Origin: Mycolicibacter hiberniae
GTDB taxonomy: Bacteria; Actinomycetota; Actinomycetes; Mycobacteriales; Mycobacteriaceae
NCBI RefSeq assembly: GCF_010729485.1
Contig: NZ_AP022609.1
Span: 310,001 to 374,000, forward strand
Direction: 5' to 3'
DNA: 64,000 nt
Position 1 is the stretch's first letter, and each line of letters begins with the position of its first letter. The position numbers and the translations under genes were made by a program. Of this stretch, positions 33,501-41,422 are shown piece after piece. Below the pieces are notes generated by a model. It had not been told where the DNA came from, did not search any database, and saw only the letters and a program-made list of their open reading frames with translations.

Positions 33501-36172
33501 ACAACCTGGTGTTCCATCGCGCGGTGATCCTCGACGAAACCTGCGATCCGATACTGAGAACCACGCTGAACGAGCAGGACGGCATGCTGGAGTTCGCCGC
33601 CTTCACCGCGACGGCCAACGGCGACACCAGCTGGGCCATCACCGCCACGGCCGAACTCAACGTTCGCCCCGTCTCGCCGCGACTGCGTGACCTCTCCGTA
33701 CAGCCCGACCCGCTCATCACGCTGGCCGATGAGGGCTTCTACGCCCGGACTCAGTCGATCGGCTTCACCTACGGCGATGCATTCCGATCCGTTCGGCGAG
33801 TGGCGGCCGGTGACGACTGGTCTGCCGCCGAACTGGTCATACCGCCGGCGATCGTCGACGACATCGACCAGTACCGGTTTCATCCGGCCCTGATCGACGG
33901 CGCCTTCCAGACCCTGTTCGGCGTCGCCGGCCTCGGCGAAAGGGCGGGCGACGACCCGTTCCTGCCCGCCCGAATCCGGCACTGCGCCATCTACGGCGCC
34001 CCCGCAGACGAGATGCGCGTGCACGCCCAGGTCGTCACGGCGACCAAAGACGAGGTCGAATGCGACATCACCGTCACCGATGACATCGGGACACCGCTGG
34101 CCGTTTTCAACGGCTTCACGGTGCAGTCGCTGGGCGTCGCAGCCCGCCTGTCGCTGGACCGCATCGACAGGGGACTGCTCGAACTGCACTGGCGCTTGGC
34201 CGACCACTCCCCGGACCGGCAGCCGGCCGAGCCGGCCGGCGAGTCGTCGTGGCTGGTGTTCACCGATGACTCGGGCGTGGGCGATGCCCTGACCGAGGAG
34301 CTGCGCCGCCGTGGTCACCGGGTCGCCACCGTCCGGCACCGGCGTGGCGGTGGGCTGCACGAAGCCGACGGCGGCTGCCAGATCGATCCCGGCTGCCCCG
34401 AACAGCTGGACCAGCTGTTCGCACAGCTCCACGGCGCCGCCGAACTCACCGGCATCGTCAGCTGCTGGCCCCTGGACATCGCTTCGGGTGCGGTCGAGCA
34501 GGACCGCTCGGGTGCGCCGGCGGACGACACGGATCTGCAGCTGGGCGTGCTGGCCGTCCTGCGCATCGTCAAAGCGCTCGCAGCACGGCCGACGACGGCA
34601 CGCCTGCACCTGGTCACCGGCAACTGTCAGCCGGTGGCCGGCAGCCGACTCACCGGATTCGCCCAGGCCCCCGTCTGGGGCCTGGGCCGCGTCATCGGGC
34701 ACCAGGAATTCGCCGAAAACTGGGGAGGTTTGATCGATATCGACGATGCCGATGACCCGGCTCAGACCGCTGTCCGCATCTGCGATCACCTGCTGGACGC
34801 CGATTCCGAAGACCAGATCGCGCTGCGCGGCGGAGCCGCTTTGGTCCCGCGCCTTCGTCCGTGCCACAGCCTGGCATCGCCGTTTCCCATCAAACTCAGC
34901 GCCGATGCGACGTACGTCGTCACCGGCGGCGTGGGTGCGCTCGGACGTCTGGTGGCCGGCTATCTCGCCGAGCGGGGAGCGCGGCATATCACGTTGCTGA
35001 GCAGAACTGAGCTACCGCCGCGGGAGGGCTGGGCCGCGTTGTCCGAATGCGACGCCCATTTCGCGACGGTCCGAGCGCTCGAGGCGATCGAAGAGCTCGG
35101 CGCAGAGATCGAGACCGCCAGCGTCGACATCACCGATTTTCAGCAGGTGGCCTCCTGGCGCGCCGATCACCTCGGCCGCGGCGGCCGCCCGATTCGCGGG
35201 CTGGTCCATGCGGCGGGCAGCGTCGACGATCACCTGCTGGTCAACATGTCCGAAGACGACTTCACCGCGGTGCTGGCCCCCAAGATCGTCGGCACCCAAG
35301 TGCTCCACGACGCGCTGCGCGACGACGCCCTGGAGTTCTTCGTGCTGTTCGGGTCCGCCGGCTCAGTCGTCGCGTCGCCGGGCCAGGGAAACTATGCGGC
35401 CGCCAATGCATTTCTCGACACCTTCGCACACTACCGGCGGGCGCAGGGCCTGCCGGCGTTGACCATCGGGTGGGGTCCGTGGTCGGTGGGCATGGTCGAG
35501 GAACTGAAGTTGGAGAACCTCTACGCGCAGCGGGGAATCGATCTGATCGCGCCCTCGGTAGGGTTACGGATTCTCGATCGGCTCATCAACCAGCAGATTC
35601 CCAGCGTCGTGGCGATGAGCGCGGATTGGAATCGCGCTCGCCGTGTCGGTTTCGCCGGACAACCGCCGCAGATGTTCGCCGATCTGGAGACCGTCGAAGG
35701 CCGTCGTGACGACGCCGAAGGGGCCTCCTCGATTCTGGCCGAGCTCGCCAACACCCCCGAAACCGAGCGTTTCGGCGTCATCGCCACCGCGGTTCGACAG
35801 CTGGTCGCCGATGTGTTCGACTGTGCGGTAACAGACTTCGAGACCAATGAAATGCTGGATGACATCGGCTTGGACTCCATGATGGCGATGGACTTCCGAG
35901 TACGCATCAACGAGGCGTTCTCCATTGATCTGCCGCTGCTGGAGATTATCCGCGGAGTCAGCGTCGACTCCCTTGCCGACCGGGTGCTCACGGAGCTGCA
36001 CACCATCCACGGTGATGTTCCCACCGGGACGCCCGAGCCGGAAACGGCCCAGATCCCCGTCGAGGACGTCGACAGCGTGGTCGATGACCTCTCGGAGGAC
36101 GAACTGCGAGAGTTGTTGGCCCAGCTCGATGCCCCGGCCGGCGGGCCGGACATGGACGGCGCACGGCGATGA
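30584..36172 (+). CDS. Type I polyketide synthase, single module KS-AT-DH-KR-ACP
   Basis: About 1,860 residues in one module. Ketosynthase (1-430): cysteine in DTACSSSL near 190, EAHGTGT near 325, TNIGHLE near 365. Acyltransferase (530-840): GHSAGE near 636 and VPYHSHHMD in place of HAFH; specificity unclear. Dehydratase (920-1190): HRVQGSVVLP (HxxxGxxxxP) and DGAFQ. Ketoreductase (1440-1640): GGVGALGR, VHAAGSVDD (B-type-like) and NYAAANAF. Carrier protein: serine in GLDSMMAMD near 1765. There is no enoylreductase and no thioesterase; the tail is acidic. This is the domain order of iterative synthases such as 6-methylsalicylate synthase, and also suits polyene formation. Start uncertain: ATG 30584, ATG 30599, or TTG 30605, the last having AGGAG six bases before it. 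Confidence 0.92.
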   Translation: MREQEMKLPDDDDRREPLAIVGIGCRFPGGADSAERFWQLLHSATDATCVVPETRWNAARYHDPSPAKVGKVVTARGGFLGEIDQFDAQFFGMSPREAHALDPQQRLLLHAAWESLEDAGIPAGDVAGADVGVFVGGFTLDYQLLQNQGHASRYRFKAHSATGMMMTMLANRISYALDLRGPSMSIDTACSSSLVAVHLAAQSIWNGECELALAGGVNVMIGPNTAIAESKSGFLSPEGRSKAFDDAADGYARGEGAAIVVIKRLNNALADGDEIYAQILGTAVSQDGHTDGITVPRGQAQECAIRTALDRAGVQPADVGYVEAHGTGTPVGDPIELQALAAALTIERPATAPLLIGSVKTNIGHLEAGAGVAGLIKAALVVKHGYIPAHLHLRTPTRYVSLTDLKIDIPATGRPFPECERRIAGVNSFGFGGTNAHVVLAEPPVADSAPQVAERPALPLTILPISARSEDALVAAAGRLADHVDTHPDIALPDLAYTLSRRRTHLNYRHTLIAASAAEARAQLRSLAEDSKVSTGRAVQDVPKLAFVCSGMGPQWWGMCRELMDVFPEFTASLERSDRELSRYADWSLIEELRRDEADTRMTETEFAQPANFAIQVALAEQLAQFGINPDAVVGHSAGEVAAHHLAGLLTFEQAIHVIYHRSRLQQRASGSGSMLAVGLDAQTLMRTLDEATRAALADQRVSVAAINSPFAVTLAGDTEVLDEIARQLNDAAVFNRRLSVKVPYHSHHMDAVRAELFSAFEGLSSKAAVLPLYSTVTGEKLDRYHAGAAYWWQNTRATVLFEPAIRRMLDDGYTHFVELAPHPVLAGSIFETAGKQNISVTASQRRGQDAGRALLECVGALFCRGHDIAWSVLHPDSAHRLLKLPSYPWQTKRFWTETQEATEALFYQPVHPLLGQKVSAVHPTWEAELSTVLTPFLNDHRVQGSVVLPGSAYVEMAHAAAAETYGATCSVDNLVFHRAVILDETCDPILRTTLNEQDGMLEFAAFTATANGDTSWAITATAELNVRPVSPRLRDLSVQPDPLITLADEGFYARTQSIGFTYGDAFRSVRRVAAGDDWSAAELVIPPAIVDDIDQYRFHPALIDGAFQTLFGVAGLGERAGDDPFLPARIRHCAIYGAPADEMRVHAQVVTATKDEVECDITVTDDIGTPLAVFNGFTVQSLGVAARLSLDRIDRGLLELHWRLADHSPDRQPAEPAGESSWLVFTDDSGVGDALTEELRRRGHRVATVRHRRGGGLHEADGGCQIDPGCPEQLDQLFAQLHGAAELTGIVSCWPLDIASGAVEQDRSGAPADDTDLQLGVLAVLRIVKALAARPTTARLHLVTGNCQPVAGSRLTGFAQAPVWGLGRVIGHQEFAENWGGLIDIDDADDPAQTAVRICDHLLDADSEDQIALRGGAALVPRLRPCHSLASPFPIKLSADATYVVTGGVGALGRLVAGYLAERGARHITLLSRTELPPREGWAALSECDAHFATVRALEAIEELGAEIETASVDITDFQQVASWRADHLGRGGRPIRGLVHAAGSVDDHLLVNMSEDDFTAVLAPKIVGTQVLHDALRDDALEFFVLFGSAGSVVASPGQGNYAAANAFLDTFAHYRRAQGLPALTIGWGPWSVGMVEELKLENLYAQRGIDLIAPSVGLRILDRLINQQIPSVVAMSADWNRARRVGFAGQPPQMFADLETVEGRRDDAEGASSILAELANTPETERFGVIATAVRQLVADVFDCAVTDFETNEMLDDIGLDSMMAMDFRVRINEAFSIDLPLLEIIRGVSVDSLADRVLTELHTIHGDVPTGTPEPETAQIPVEDVDSVVDDLSEDELRELLAQLDAPAGGPDMDGARR

Positions 36173-37017
36173 CCTCGGATCGGGCGTCAGCGGTGCAGGT
36201 ACGGGGCCTGTGCAAAAGCTACGGGCGCCTGCGCGCCGTGCACGACCTGGATCTCGACATCTATGCCGCCGAGATCTTCGCCATCCTCGGTCCCAACGGT
36301 GCCGGAAAATCGACGACCATCGAGATTCTGGAAGGCCACCGCAAACGCGACTCCGGGCGGGTCAGCGTCCTGGGGCAGGATCCAGGTTCCGCGGGACGCG
36401 GCTGGCGCGCCAGAATCGGGATCGTCCTTCAGGAAACCAGTGACTTCGGGATGCTGACGGTCCAGGAAACCGTAAACATGTTCGCGAAATGCTATGGCAC
36501 GGCGCGAACGTCGGGGGAACTGCTGGAACTGGTCGGGCTCGCCAGTACCTCCGGTTCGCGGGTCCGAACGCTGTCCGGCGGGCAGCGTCGCCGGCTGGAT
36601 GTGGCGCTGGGGATCATCGGCCGACCGGAGCTGCTCTTTCTGGACGAGCCGACCACGGGTTTCGACCCCGAAGCGCGACGACAGTTCTGGGATCTCATCA
36701 GGCTGTTGTCCTGCGACGGCACGACCATCGTGCTGACCACCCACTACCTGGAAGAAGCCGCCGCACTGGCGGACCGGGTGGCGGTCGTGGCGGGCGGACG
36801 TCTGGCGGCGCTGGATTCCCCGGCGCACCTGACCGCGCACGTGGCTTCGGCCGCGACGGTGCGCTGGATCCAAGACGATGTGCTTCACGAGCAGCAGACC
36901 GACCGGCCCACGGAACTGATCCGGCGCCTCTCCGCCGGAGGCGGCGAACTGGCTCAGCTGACCGTCACGCGGCCCACCCTCGAAGACGCCTACCTGGGCC
37001 TGATCGAAGGGAATTGA
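36169..37017 (+). CDS. ABC-2 exporter ATP-binding protein (DrrA type)
   Basis: A 282-residue ATPase: Walker A GPNGAGKST near residue 44, Q-loop VLQETSDFG, signature LSGGQRRRLDVAL, Walker B LLFLDEPTTGFD and H-loop TTHYLEEAA. The C-terminal extension after residue 220 is typical of DrrA-like subunits that export lipids or polyketides. ATG overlaps the stop of the polyketide synthase (ATGA), so the exporter is translationally coupled to it. It very likely powers export of the cluster's product with the next gene. Confidence 0.92.
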   Translation: MTSDRASAVQVRGLCKSYGRLRAVHDLDLDIYAAEIFAILGPNGAGKSTTIEILEGHRKRDSGRVSVLGQDPGSAGRGWRARIGIVLQETSDFGMLTVQETVNMFAKCYGTARTSGELLELVGLASTSGSRVRTLSGGQRRRLDVALGIIGRPELLFLDEPTTGFDPEARRQFWDLIRLLSCDGTTIVLTTHYLEEAAALADRVAVVAGGRLAALDSPAHLTAHVASAATVRWIQDDVLHEQQTDRPTELIRRLSAGGGELAQLTVTRPTLEDAYLGLIEGN

Positions 37018-37018
37018 C

Positions 37019-37873
37019 GTGACCGACCTTGTACAGGATGCGACTGGTGCACGCAGCGTCGGACGGCAGGCGGCAACCGAACTCCCGTCGGCCGTGCGGA
37101 TCGGCTTCTCGCGCGTCCTGCCCGAGCTGAAGATGTTCTACCGCCGCCCGGAACAGGTTGCGCTGACCTTCTCGATGCCGGCCGTGATATGCCTGCTGCT
37201 GGGATCGATCTTCACCTCCAAAGTGCCCGGCACCCAGACACCCACCGGAGCCGTGATCGCGGCGAGCATGCTTGCCTACGGAATCCTCTCGACGTCGTTC
37301 ACCAACCTCGGCATCAGCATCGCGGCCGACCGGGAAACCGGAGCGCTGCGTCGACTGCGCGGCACTCCGGCGACAGCGACGTCGTACTTCATCGGAAAGA
37401 TCATGCTGGTTGCCATCGCGAGCCTGGCCGAGGCTGCCCTGCTGTTGGTCTTGGGGGTACTGGTCTTCGACCTGCGCCTACCCACCAGTGCATCCGCATG
37501 GTTCACCTTGACGTGGGTGGCCGTCCTGGGAATCGTCAGCTGTTCGCTGCTGGGCATTCTGGTCAGCAACGTCGCCAGCAACGCGGTTTCGGCCGCCGTT
37601 CTCACCAACGGCCCCGCGGTCGGCCTGCAATTCCTCTCGGGCACCTATGTGCCACTGATGCTGATACCGACGTGGATGTTGGTCATCGGATCGCTCTTTC
37701 CCGTCAAGTGGATGGCTCAGGGATTTCGTTCGGTGTTCCTGCCGGCACAGATGGTGGTCTTCGAACCAGCCGGGGCCTGGGAGCTGGGGCGCATCTTTGT
37801 GGTCCTGGTGGCGTGGAGCGTGGCCGGTCTGGTGGCTTGCCTGCTGGTGTTCCGATGGTCGGATCGAGGTTGA
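37019..37873 (+). CDS. ABC-2 type permease (DrrB type)
   Basis: A 284-residue membrane protein with six predicted helices after a 40-residue cytoplasmic N-terminus, fitting the ABC-2 permease family. Typical segments are LPELKMFYRRPEQVALTFSMP before the first helix, DRETGALRRLRGTPAT between helices 2 and 3, and LSGTYVPLMLIPTWM near residue 215. GTG start at 37019, one base after the ATPase stop. It forms the channel for the ATPase encoded just upstream. Confidence 0.9.
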   Translation: MTDLVQDATGARSVGRQAATELPSAVRIGFSRVLPELKMFYRRPEQVALTFSMPAVICLLLGSIFTSKVPGTQTPTGAVIAASMLAYGILSTSFTNLGISIAADRETGALRRLRGTPATATSYFIGKIMLVAIASLAEAALLLVLGVLVFDLRLPTSASAWFTLTWVAVLGIVSCSLLGILVSNVASNAVSAAVLTNGPAVGLQFLSGTYVPLMLIPTWMLVIGSLFPVKWMAQGFRSVFLPAQMVVFEPAGAWELGRIFVVLVAWSVAGLVACLLVFRWSDRG

Positions 37874-37946
37874 CCGTGCTCGAACGCAGTGAACCGCCGG
37901 CAGTTCAGCCCGGCGAAGCGATGGCGTTGTCGCGAAGGGGGACACG

Positions 37947-39320
37947 ATGCCTTCCCTGTTGATGATCACCTATCACTTCTTCCTTCAGGTCGTGGTCATT
38001 CTGGCCACCTACCGCCTGCTGTGGCCGCTGTTCCGTCGGCTGGCTCAGGTGCAGGTGGTCGCGATGATGGTGGCGGGGTTCCTGCTGGGTCCCTCCGTTC
38101 TGGGATGGCTCTGGCCGGCCGGTCAGCGCTGGCTGTTCCCCACGAAGCTGACCCTGGGGTCGGAGACGTTCACCCACCCGAGCCTCACGGTCATCTACGT
38201 GGTCGGCCAGCTGGGCCTGGTGCTGTACATGTTCTTGGTCGGGGCATCGTTCAAGCTCGACATCCTGACCGCGCACTGGCGGCAAGCCGGCGTCACCTCG
38301 GCTGCGGGTATCGGCGTTCCCCTGGTGCTCGGCGGGGTCCTCGGAGCGTGGATGGTAAGTCGCGGAGGCTATTTCACCGACAACGTCGCATCATGGCAAG
38401 GCGGCCTGTTCGTTGCCGCCGCCGTCGCCATCACCGCCTTTCCGATGCTGGCGTGGATCGTCTACGACTCGGGACTGCTCAATACGCGGCTGGGAACGGT
38501 ATCGCTGTCCTGCGCCGCTTTCGATGACGCGTGTTCGTGGGTGTTGCTGGCGACGGTGGTCGCCACAGCCAAGGGAAGCCTGTTCGGTGCGGTTCTTGCC
38601 ATCGGCGGCGGGCTGGCGTACCTGCTGTTCATGGTCTATCTCGGCCGGCCGCTGCTGGCCCGATTGGAGACCTGGTCGCCGCCCCGCGCTGCGATCGAGC
38701 GAACGGGTGGACTGCCCATCGCCCACACCAGCGTTGTTCTGCTGGTCGTCCTGGCGGCGAGCTGCTTCACCGATTTCGTGGGAATCTATTCGGTGTTCGG
38801 CGCTTTCGTGGCCGGTGCCGTGATGCCGCGCGGTCCGTTGCTGACCCAGATCCGAGAGCACTTCGAGCCGTTGACGGCGTATCTGCTCATTCCGGCCTTC
38901 TTCATCTACTCCGGGCTGAACACGCAGCTCACCCTGATACTGGACGCGCCCACGCTGCTCATGGCGGCGGTCGTGCTGTTGGTGTCGTTCGGCGCGAAGT
39001 TCGGCGCGGTGGGTCTGGCAGCCCGGTGGCAGGGAATGAGCCGGCTCGAGGCCGCATCCATGGGGGCACTGGCCAATGCGCGCGGCCTGATGGAGCTCAT
39101 TCTGCTCAACATCGGATTCGAAGCGGGTCTCATCTCCGGGAAGCTGTACACGATCCTGGCCCTGATGACCATTGTCACGACCCTGGTCGCGACACCCCTG
39201 CAGCGGCAGTTCGAGCGCCGCCTGCGGAAAGCGGGATCGAAGTTCGGCGTGGACGGGGAGGAGCCCCTTGTCGCGGGTGGCGTCGAGGACGCACCGGCCG
39301 TTGCCGTGCCCGGCCGGTGA
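37947..39320 (+). CDS. Cation/proton antiporter, CPA2 family
   Basis: A 457-residue protein with about twelve membrane segments and the fold signatures of monovalent cation:proton antiporters (Na/H exchanger domain): MMVAGFLLGPSVLGWL near residue 40, GLVLYMFLVGASFKLDIL near residue 95 and CAAFDDACSWVLLA near residue 195, where the paired acidic residues expected for ion exchange appear (DD). A short soluble tail follows. ATG at 37947. It ends the polyketide operon; similar antiporters occur in natural-product clusters, where they are thought to help export or self-protection, but a purely physiological role is possible. Confidence 0.87.
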   Translation: MPSLLMITYHFFLQVVVILATYRLLWPLFRRLAQVQVVAMMVAGFLLGPSVLGWLWPAGQRWLFPTKLTLGSETFTHPSLTVIYVVGQLGLVLYMFLVGASFKLDILTAHWRQAGVTSAAGIGVPLVLGGVLGAWMVSRGGYFTDNVASWQGGLFVAAAVAITAFPMLAWIVYDSGLLNTRLGTVSLSCAAFDDACSWVLLATVVATAKGSLFGAVLAIGGGLAYLLFMVYLGRPLLARLETWSPPRAAIERTGGLPIAHTSVVLLVVLAASCFTDFVGIYSVFGAFVAGAVMPRGPLLTQIREHFEPLTAYLLIPAFFIYSGLNTQLTLILDAPTLLMAAVVLLVSFGAKFGAVGLAARWQGMSRLEAASMGALANARGLMELILLNIGFEAGLISGKLYTILALMTIVTTLVATPLQRQFERRLRKAGSKFGVDGEEPLVAGGVEDAPAVAVPGR

Positions 39321-39391
39321 TCGGTCACCCGGCGCGGCGGGCGCCTCCGGCGCATACGGCGGGCGTATTTGCGTCCCGCAGCCCGAAGAGT

Positions 39392-39418
39392 CCGACCACA
39401 GCCCCGTTGGCTCCGAAT
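39392..39418 (+). promoter_or_regulatory. SigK-like promoter, site 3 of 3, before the sigK operon
   Basis: CCGACC at 39392-39397, 15 bases, CCGAAT at 39413-39418 (continuing AACT), then seven bases to the ATG at 39426, which here is the start of the FAD protein itself. In M. tuberculosis the homologous locus contains sigK and is autoregulated, which supports reading this as a SigK promoter. It serves as the reference for the other two sites. Confidence 0.75.
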
Positions 39419-39425
39419 AACTTTC

Positions 39426-40730
39426 ATGTCAATATCACCGCAACGCAGGAGGTCCGTCGCTGTCATCGGCAGTGGAGTTGCCGGCTTAACGGCCGCCTAT
39501 GTGTTGTCCCGGCACTGCCGCGTCACTCTCTATGAGGCCGACACCCGGCTCGGCGGCCATGCCCACACCCACTTCGTCACCGCTGACGACGGCAGCGCCC
39601 TTGGCGTCGACTCGGCCTTCTTGGTTTACAACGATCGGACCTACCCGACGCTGTGCCGGCTGTTCGACGAGCTCGGGGTGCGCGGCACCGAGACCGACAT
39701 GTCGATGGCGGTGCGCAACGACGCGACAGGCCTGGAATACGCCGGAGCGCAGGGCGCCGCGGGCCTGTTCGCCTCACCGCGGACGCTGCGTCCCCGCCAC
39801 CTGCTGATGCTGGCCGAGATCCGGCGCTTCCACCGTGCGGCCACCGCCGTACTGCGGCAGTCGACGCCGGATGATCTGGAGCCCCTCGGCGCATTCTTGG
39901 CACGGCACGGCTTTTCCGGCTACTTCGTCGTCAACTTCATCACGCCGCTGGTGGCCGCGGTGTGGTCCTGCCCGGCCGATGATGCGCTGAGCTACCCCGC
40001 CCGCTACCTGTTCACCTTCCTGCAGCACCACGGGATGCTCTCGGTGTTCGGATCCCCGACGTGGCGCACCGTGACCGGTGGCTCGGCGAGCTACGTGAAC
40101 CGGATCGCTGCGCGGGTTGACGAGATCTGCACCGACAGTATCGTTTGGGCGCTGCGCCGGGTGTCGGACGGAGTGCTGCTGCACGCGCCCGGCGTGGGGC
40201 AGCGGCACTTCGACGCCGCGGTTGTCGCGGTGCACCCCGATCAGGCGTTGCGCCTGCTGCACAGCCCCACAGCCAAAGAGCGGGCCGTGCTCGGGGCCAT
40301 GCCCTATTCGGCCAACCATGCCCTACTGCACACCGACGAATCCGTGCTGCCCCGGCATGCCAGAGCCCGGGCGTCGTGGAACTACCGGATAACCGCGGAC
40401 CGCCGGGGTGTGCTGGTGACCTACGACGTCAGCCGGTTGATGCGCATCAAGTCCCGCCGGCGCTTCCTGGTCACGCTGGGTGGCGCAGATCTGGTCGATC
40501 CGCGATCGGTGCTTGCCGAGATGACCTACCAGCACCCGCTTTTCACCCCGGAGTCGGTCGCCGCCCAGCGCCGTCTGGCCGAACTCGGCGATCACCGCAT
40601 CGTGTTCGCCGGTGCCTACCACGGCTGGGGCTTTCATGAAGACGGCGCGGCGTCGGGCGTCCGCGCTGCGTGGCGACTCGGGGTCGACTGGGCGCCGGCC
40701 GCGACGTGCGATCGGGCGTGCGCATGCTGA
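39426..40730 (+). CDS. FAD-binding amine-oxidase-like protein (Rv0449c-like)
   Basis: A 434-residue flavoprotein with AVIGSGVAGLTAAYVLS at residues 12-28 and a second FAD segment EADTRLGGHAHTH near residue 40. The C-terminus has the usual FAD-closing pattern GAYHGWGFHEDGAASG near residue 400. It belongs to the amine-oxidase-like family that accompanies DUF1365 and cyclopropane-synthase-like proteins, and matches Rv0449c in length and place. ATG at 39426 lies seven bases after the promoter -10, so the mRNA is predicted to be leaderless; the frame is open further upstream but would run through the promoter. The reaction is unknown; lipid modification is likely. Confidence 0.88.
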   Translation: MSISPQRRRSVAVIGSGVAGLTAAYVLSRHCRVTLYEADTRLGGHAHTHFVTADDGSALGVDSAFLVYNDRTYPTLCRLFDELGVRGTETDMSMAVRNDATGLEYAGAQGAAGLFASPRTLRPRHLLMLAEIRRFHRAATAVLRQSTPDDLEPLGAFLARHGFSGYFVVNFITPLVAAVWSCPADDALSYPARYLFTFLQHHGMLSVFGSPTWRTVTGGSASYVNRIAARVDEICTDSIVWALRRVSDGVLLHAPGVGQRHFDAAVVAVHPDQALRLLHSPTAKERAVLGAMPYSANHALLHTDESVLPRHARARASWNYRITADRRGVLVTYDVSRLMRIKSRRRFLVTLGGADLVDPRSVLAEMTYQHPLFTPESVAAQRRLAELGDHRIVFAGAYHGWGFHEDGAASGVRAAWRLGVDWAPAATCDRACAC

Positions 40731-41422
40731 CCCCGGCGATCTATCGGACCGCGATCACCCACCGCAGACAGGTGCCGGTGGTCCACCAATTCGCCTATCG
40801 CGGATACAGCTGGTTCATCGACGTCGATGAACCGCCCCGCCTGCCCCGGTGGTTGAGCCCGTTCGCCAGATTCGACGCCGGGGATCACCTGCACGGGTCC
40901 ACTGGCGACTCGCTGCGGCAGCGCGTCGACCGATTCCTGGCCGAACGCGAAGCCGCCGTCCCCGCCGGACGCGTCTACGCACTGCTGCAGGCACGGGTCG
41001 GCGGTTATGCGTTCAATCCGATCAGCGTGTTCTGGTGCCACGACCGGCACGGAGAGCTGCGGCACGTGATCGCCGAGGTGCACAACACCTACGGGCAACG
41101 TCACGCCTATCTTCTGCCCCCCGCCGAGGCGCCGGTGCGGGTCGCCAAACAGTTCTATGTGTCGCCGTTCTTCACGGTCGCGGGTCACTATCTGGTGCGG
41201 GCTCCCCGCCCCGGGCGTGGCGTGGACATCAGTATCTCGCTGTACCAGGACGACAGGCCGGTGTTCGCCGCGACGATGCGCGGCGTCGGGCACCCGGCCA
41301 CCCCCGCTCGCGTCGCCCGCATGCAAGTCCTGGCGCCGCTGGCGCCGCTGGTGGTCGCGGCACGCATCCGTCTACAGGGCATCGCAATCTGGTTGCGCGG
41401 AGTTCCGGTGGTGAAACGATGA
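40724..41422 (+). CDS. DUF1365 protein (Rv0448c-like)
   Basis: A 232-residue protein of the DUF1365 family: YRTAITHRRQVPVVHQFAY at the N-terminus, NPISVFWCHDRHGELRHVIAEVHNTYG near residues 100-127 and KQFYVSPFF near residue 143. The ATG overlaps the preceding stop by seven bases (ATGCTGA). No reaction is known; it always travels with FAD and methyltransferase partners, as here, suggesting a three-protein lipid-modifying unit. Matches Rv0448c in the sigK locus. Confidence 0.88.
   Translation: MLTPAIYRTAITHRRQVPVVHQFAYRGYSWFIDVDEPPRLPRWLSPFARFDAGDHLHGSTGDSLRQRVDRFLAEREAAVPAGRVYALLQARVGGYAFNPISVFWCHDRHGELRHVIAEVHNTYGQRHAYLLPPAEAPVRVAKQFYVSPFFTVAGHYLVRAPRPGRGVDISISLYQDDRPVFAATMRGVGHPATPARVARMQVLAPLAPLVVAARIRLQGIAIWLRGVPVVKR

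Noticed and set aside
31955..34987. Very long minus-strand open frame (about 1,010 codons) opposite the polyketide synthase
   Set aside because: It is the shadow of the synthase gene in GC-rich DNA: Arg/Gln/Val/Asp-rich, no motifs, while the plus strand has intact PKS domains throughout.
37876..37962. 28-codon GTG frame between the ABC permease and the antiporter
   Set aside because: It overlaps the antiporter start by 16 bases in another frame, with no motif and no ribosome binding site that favours it.
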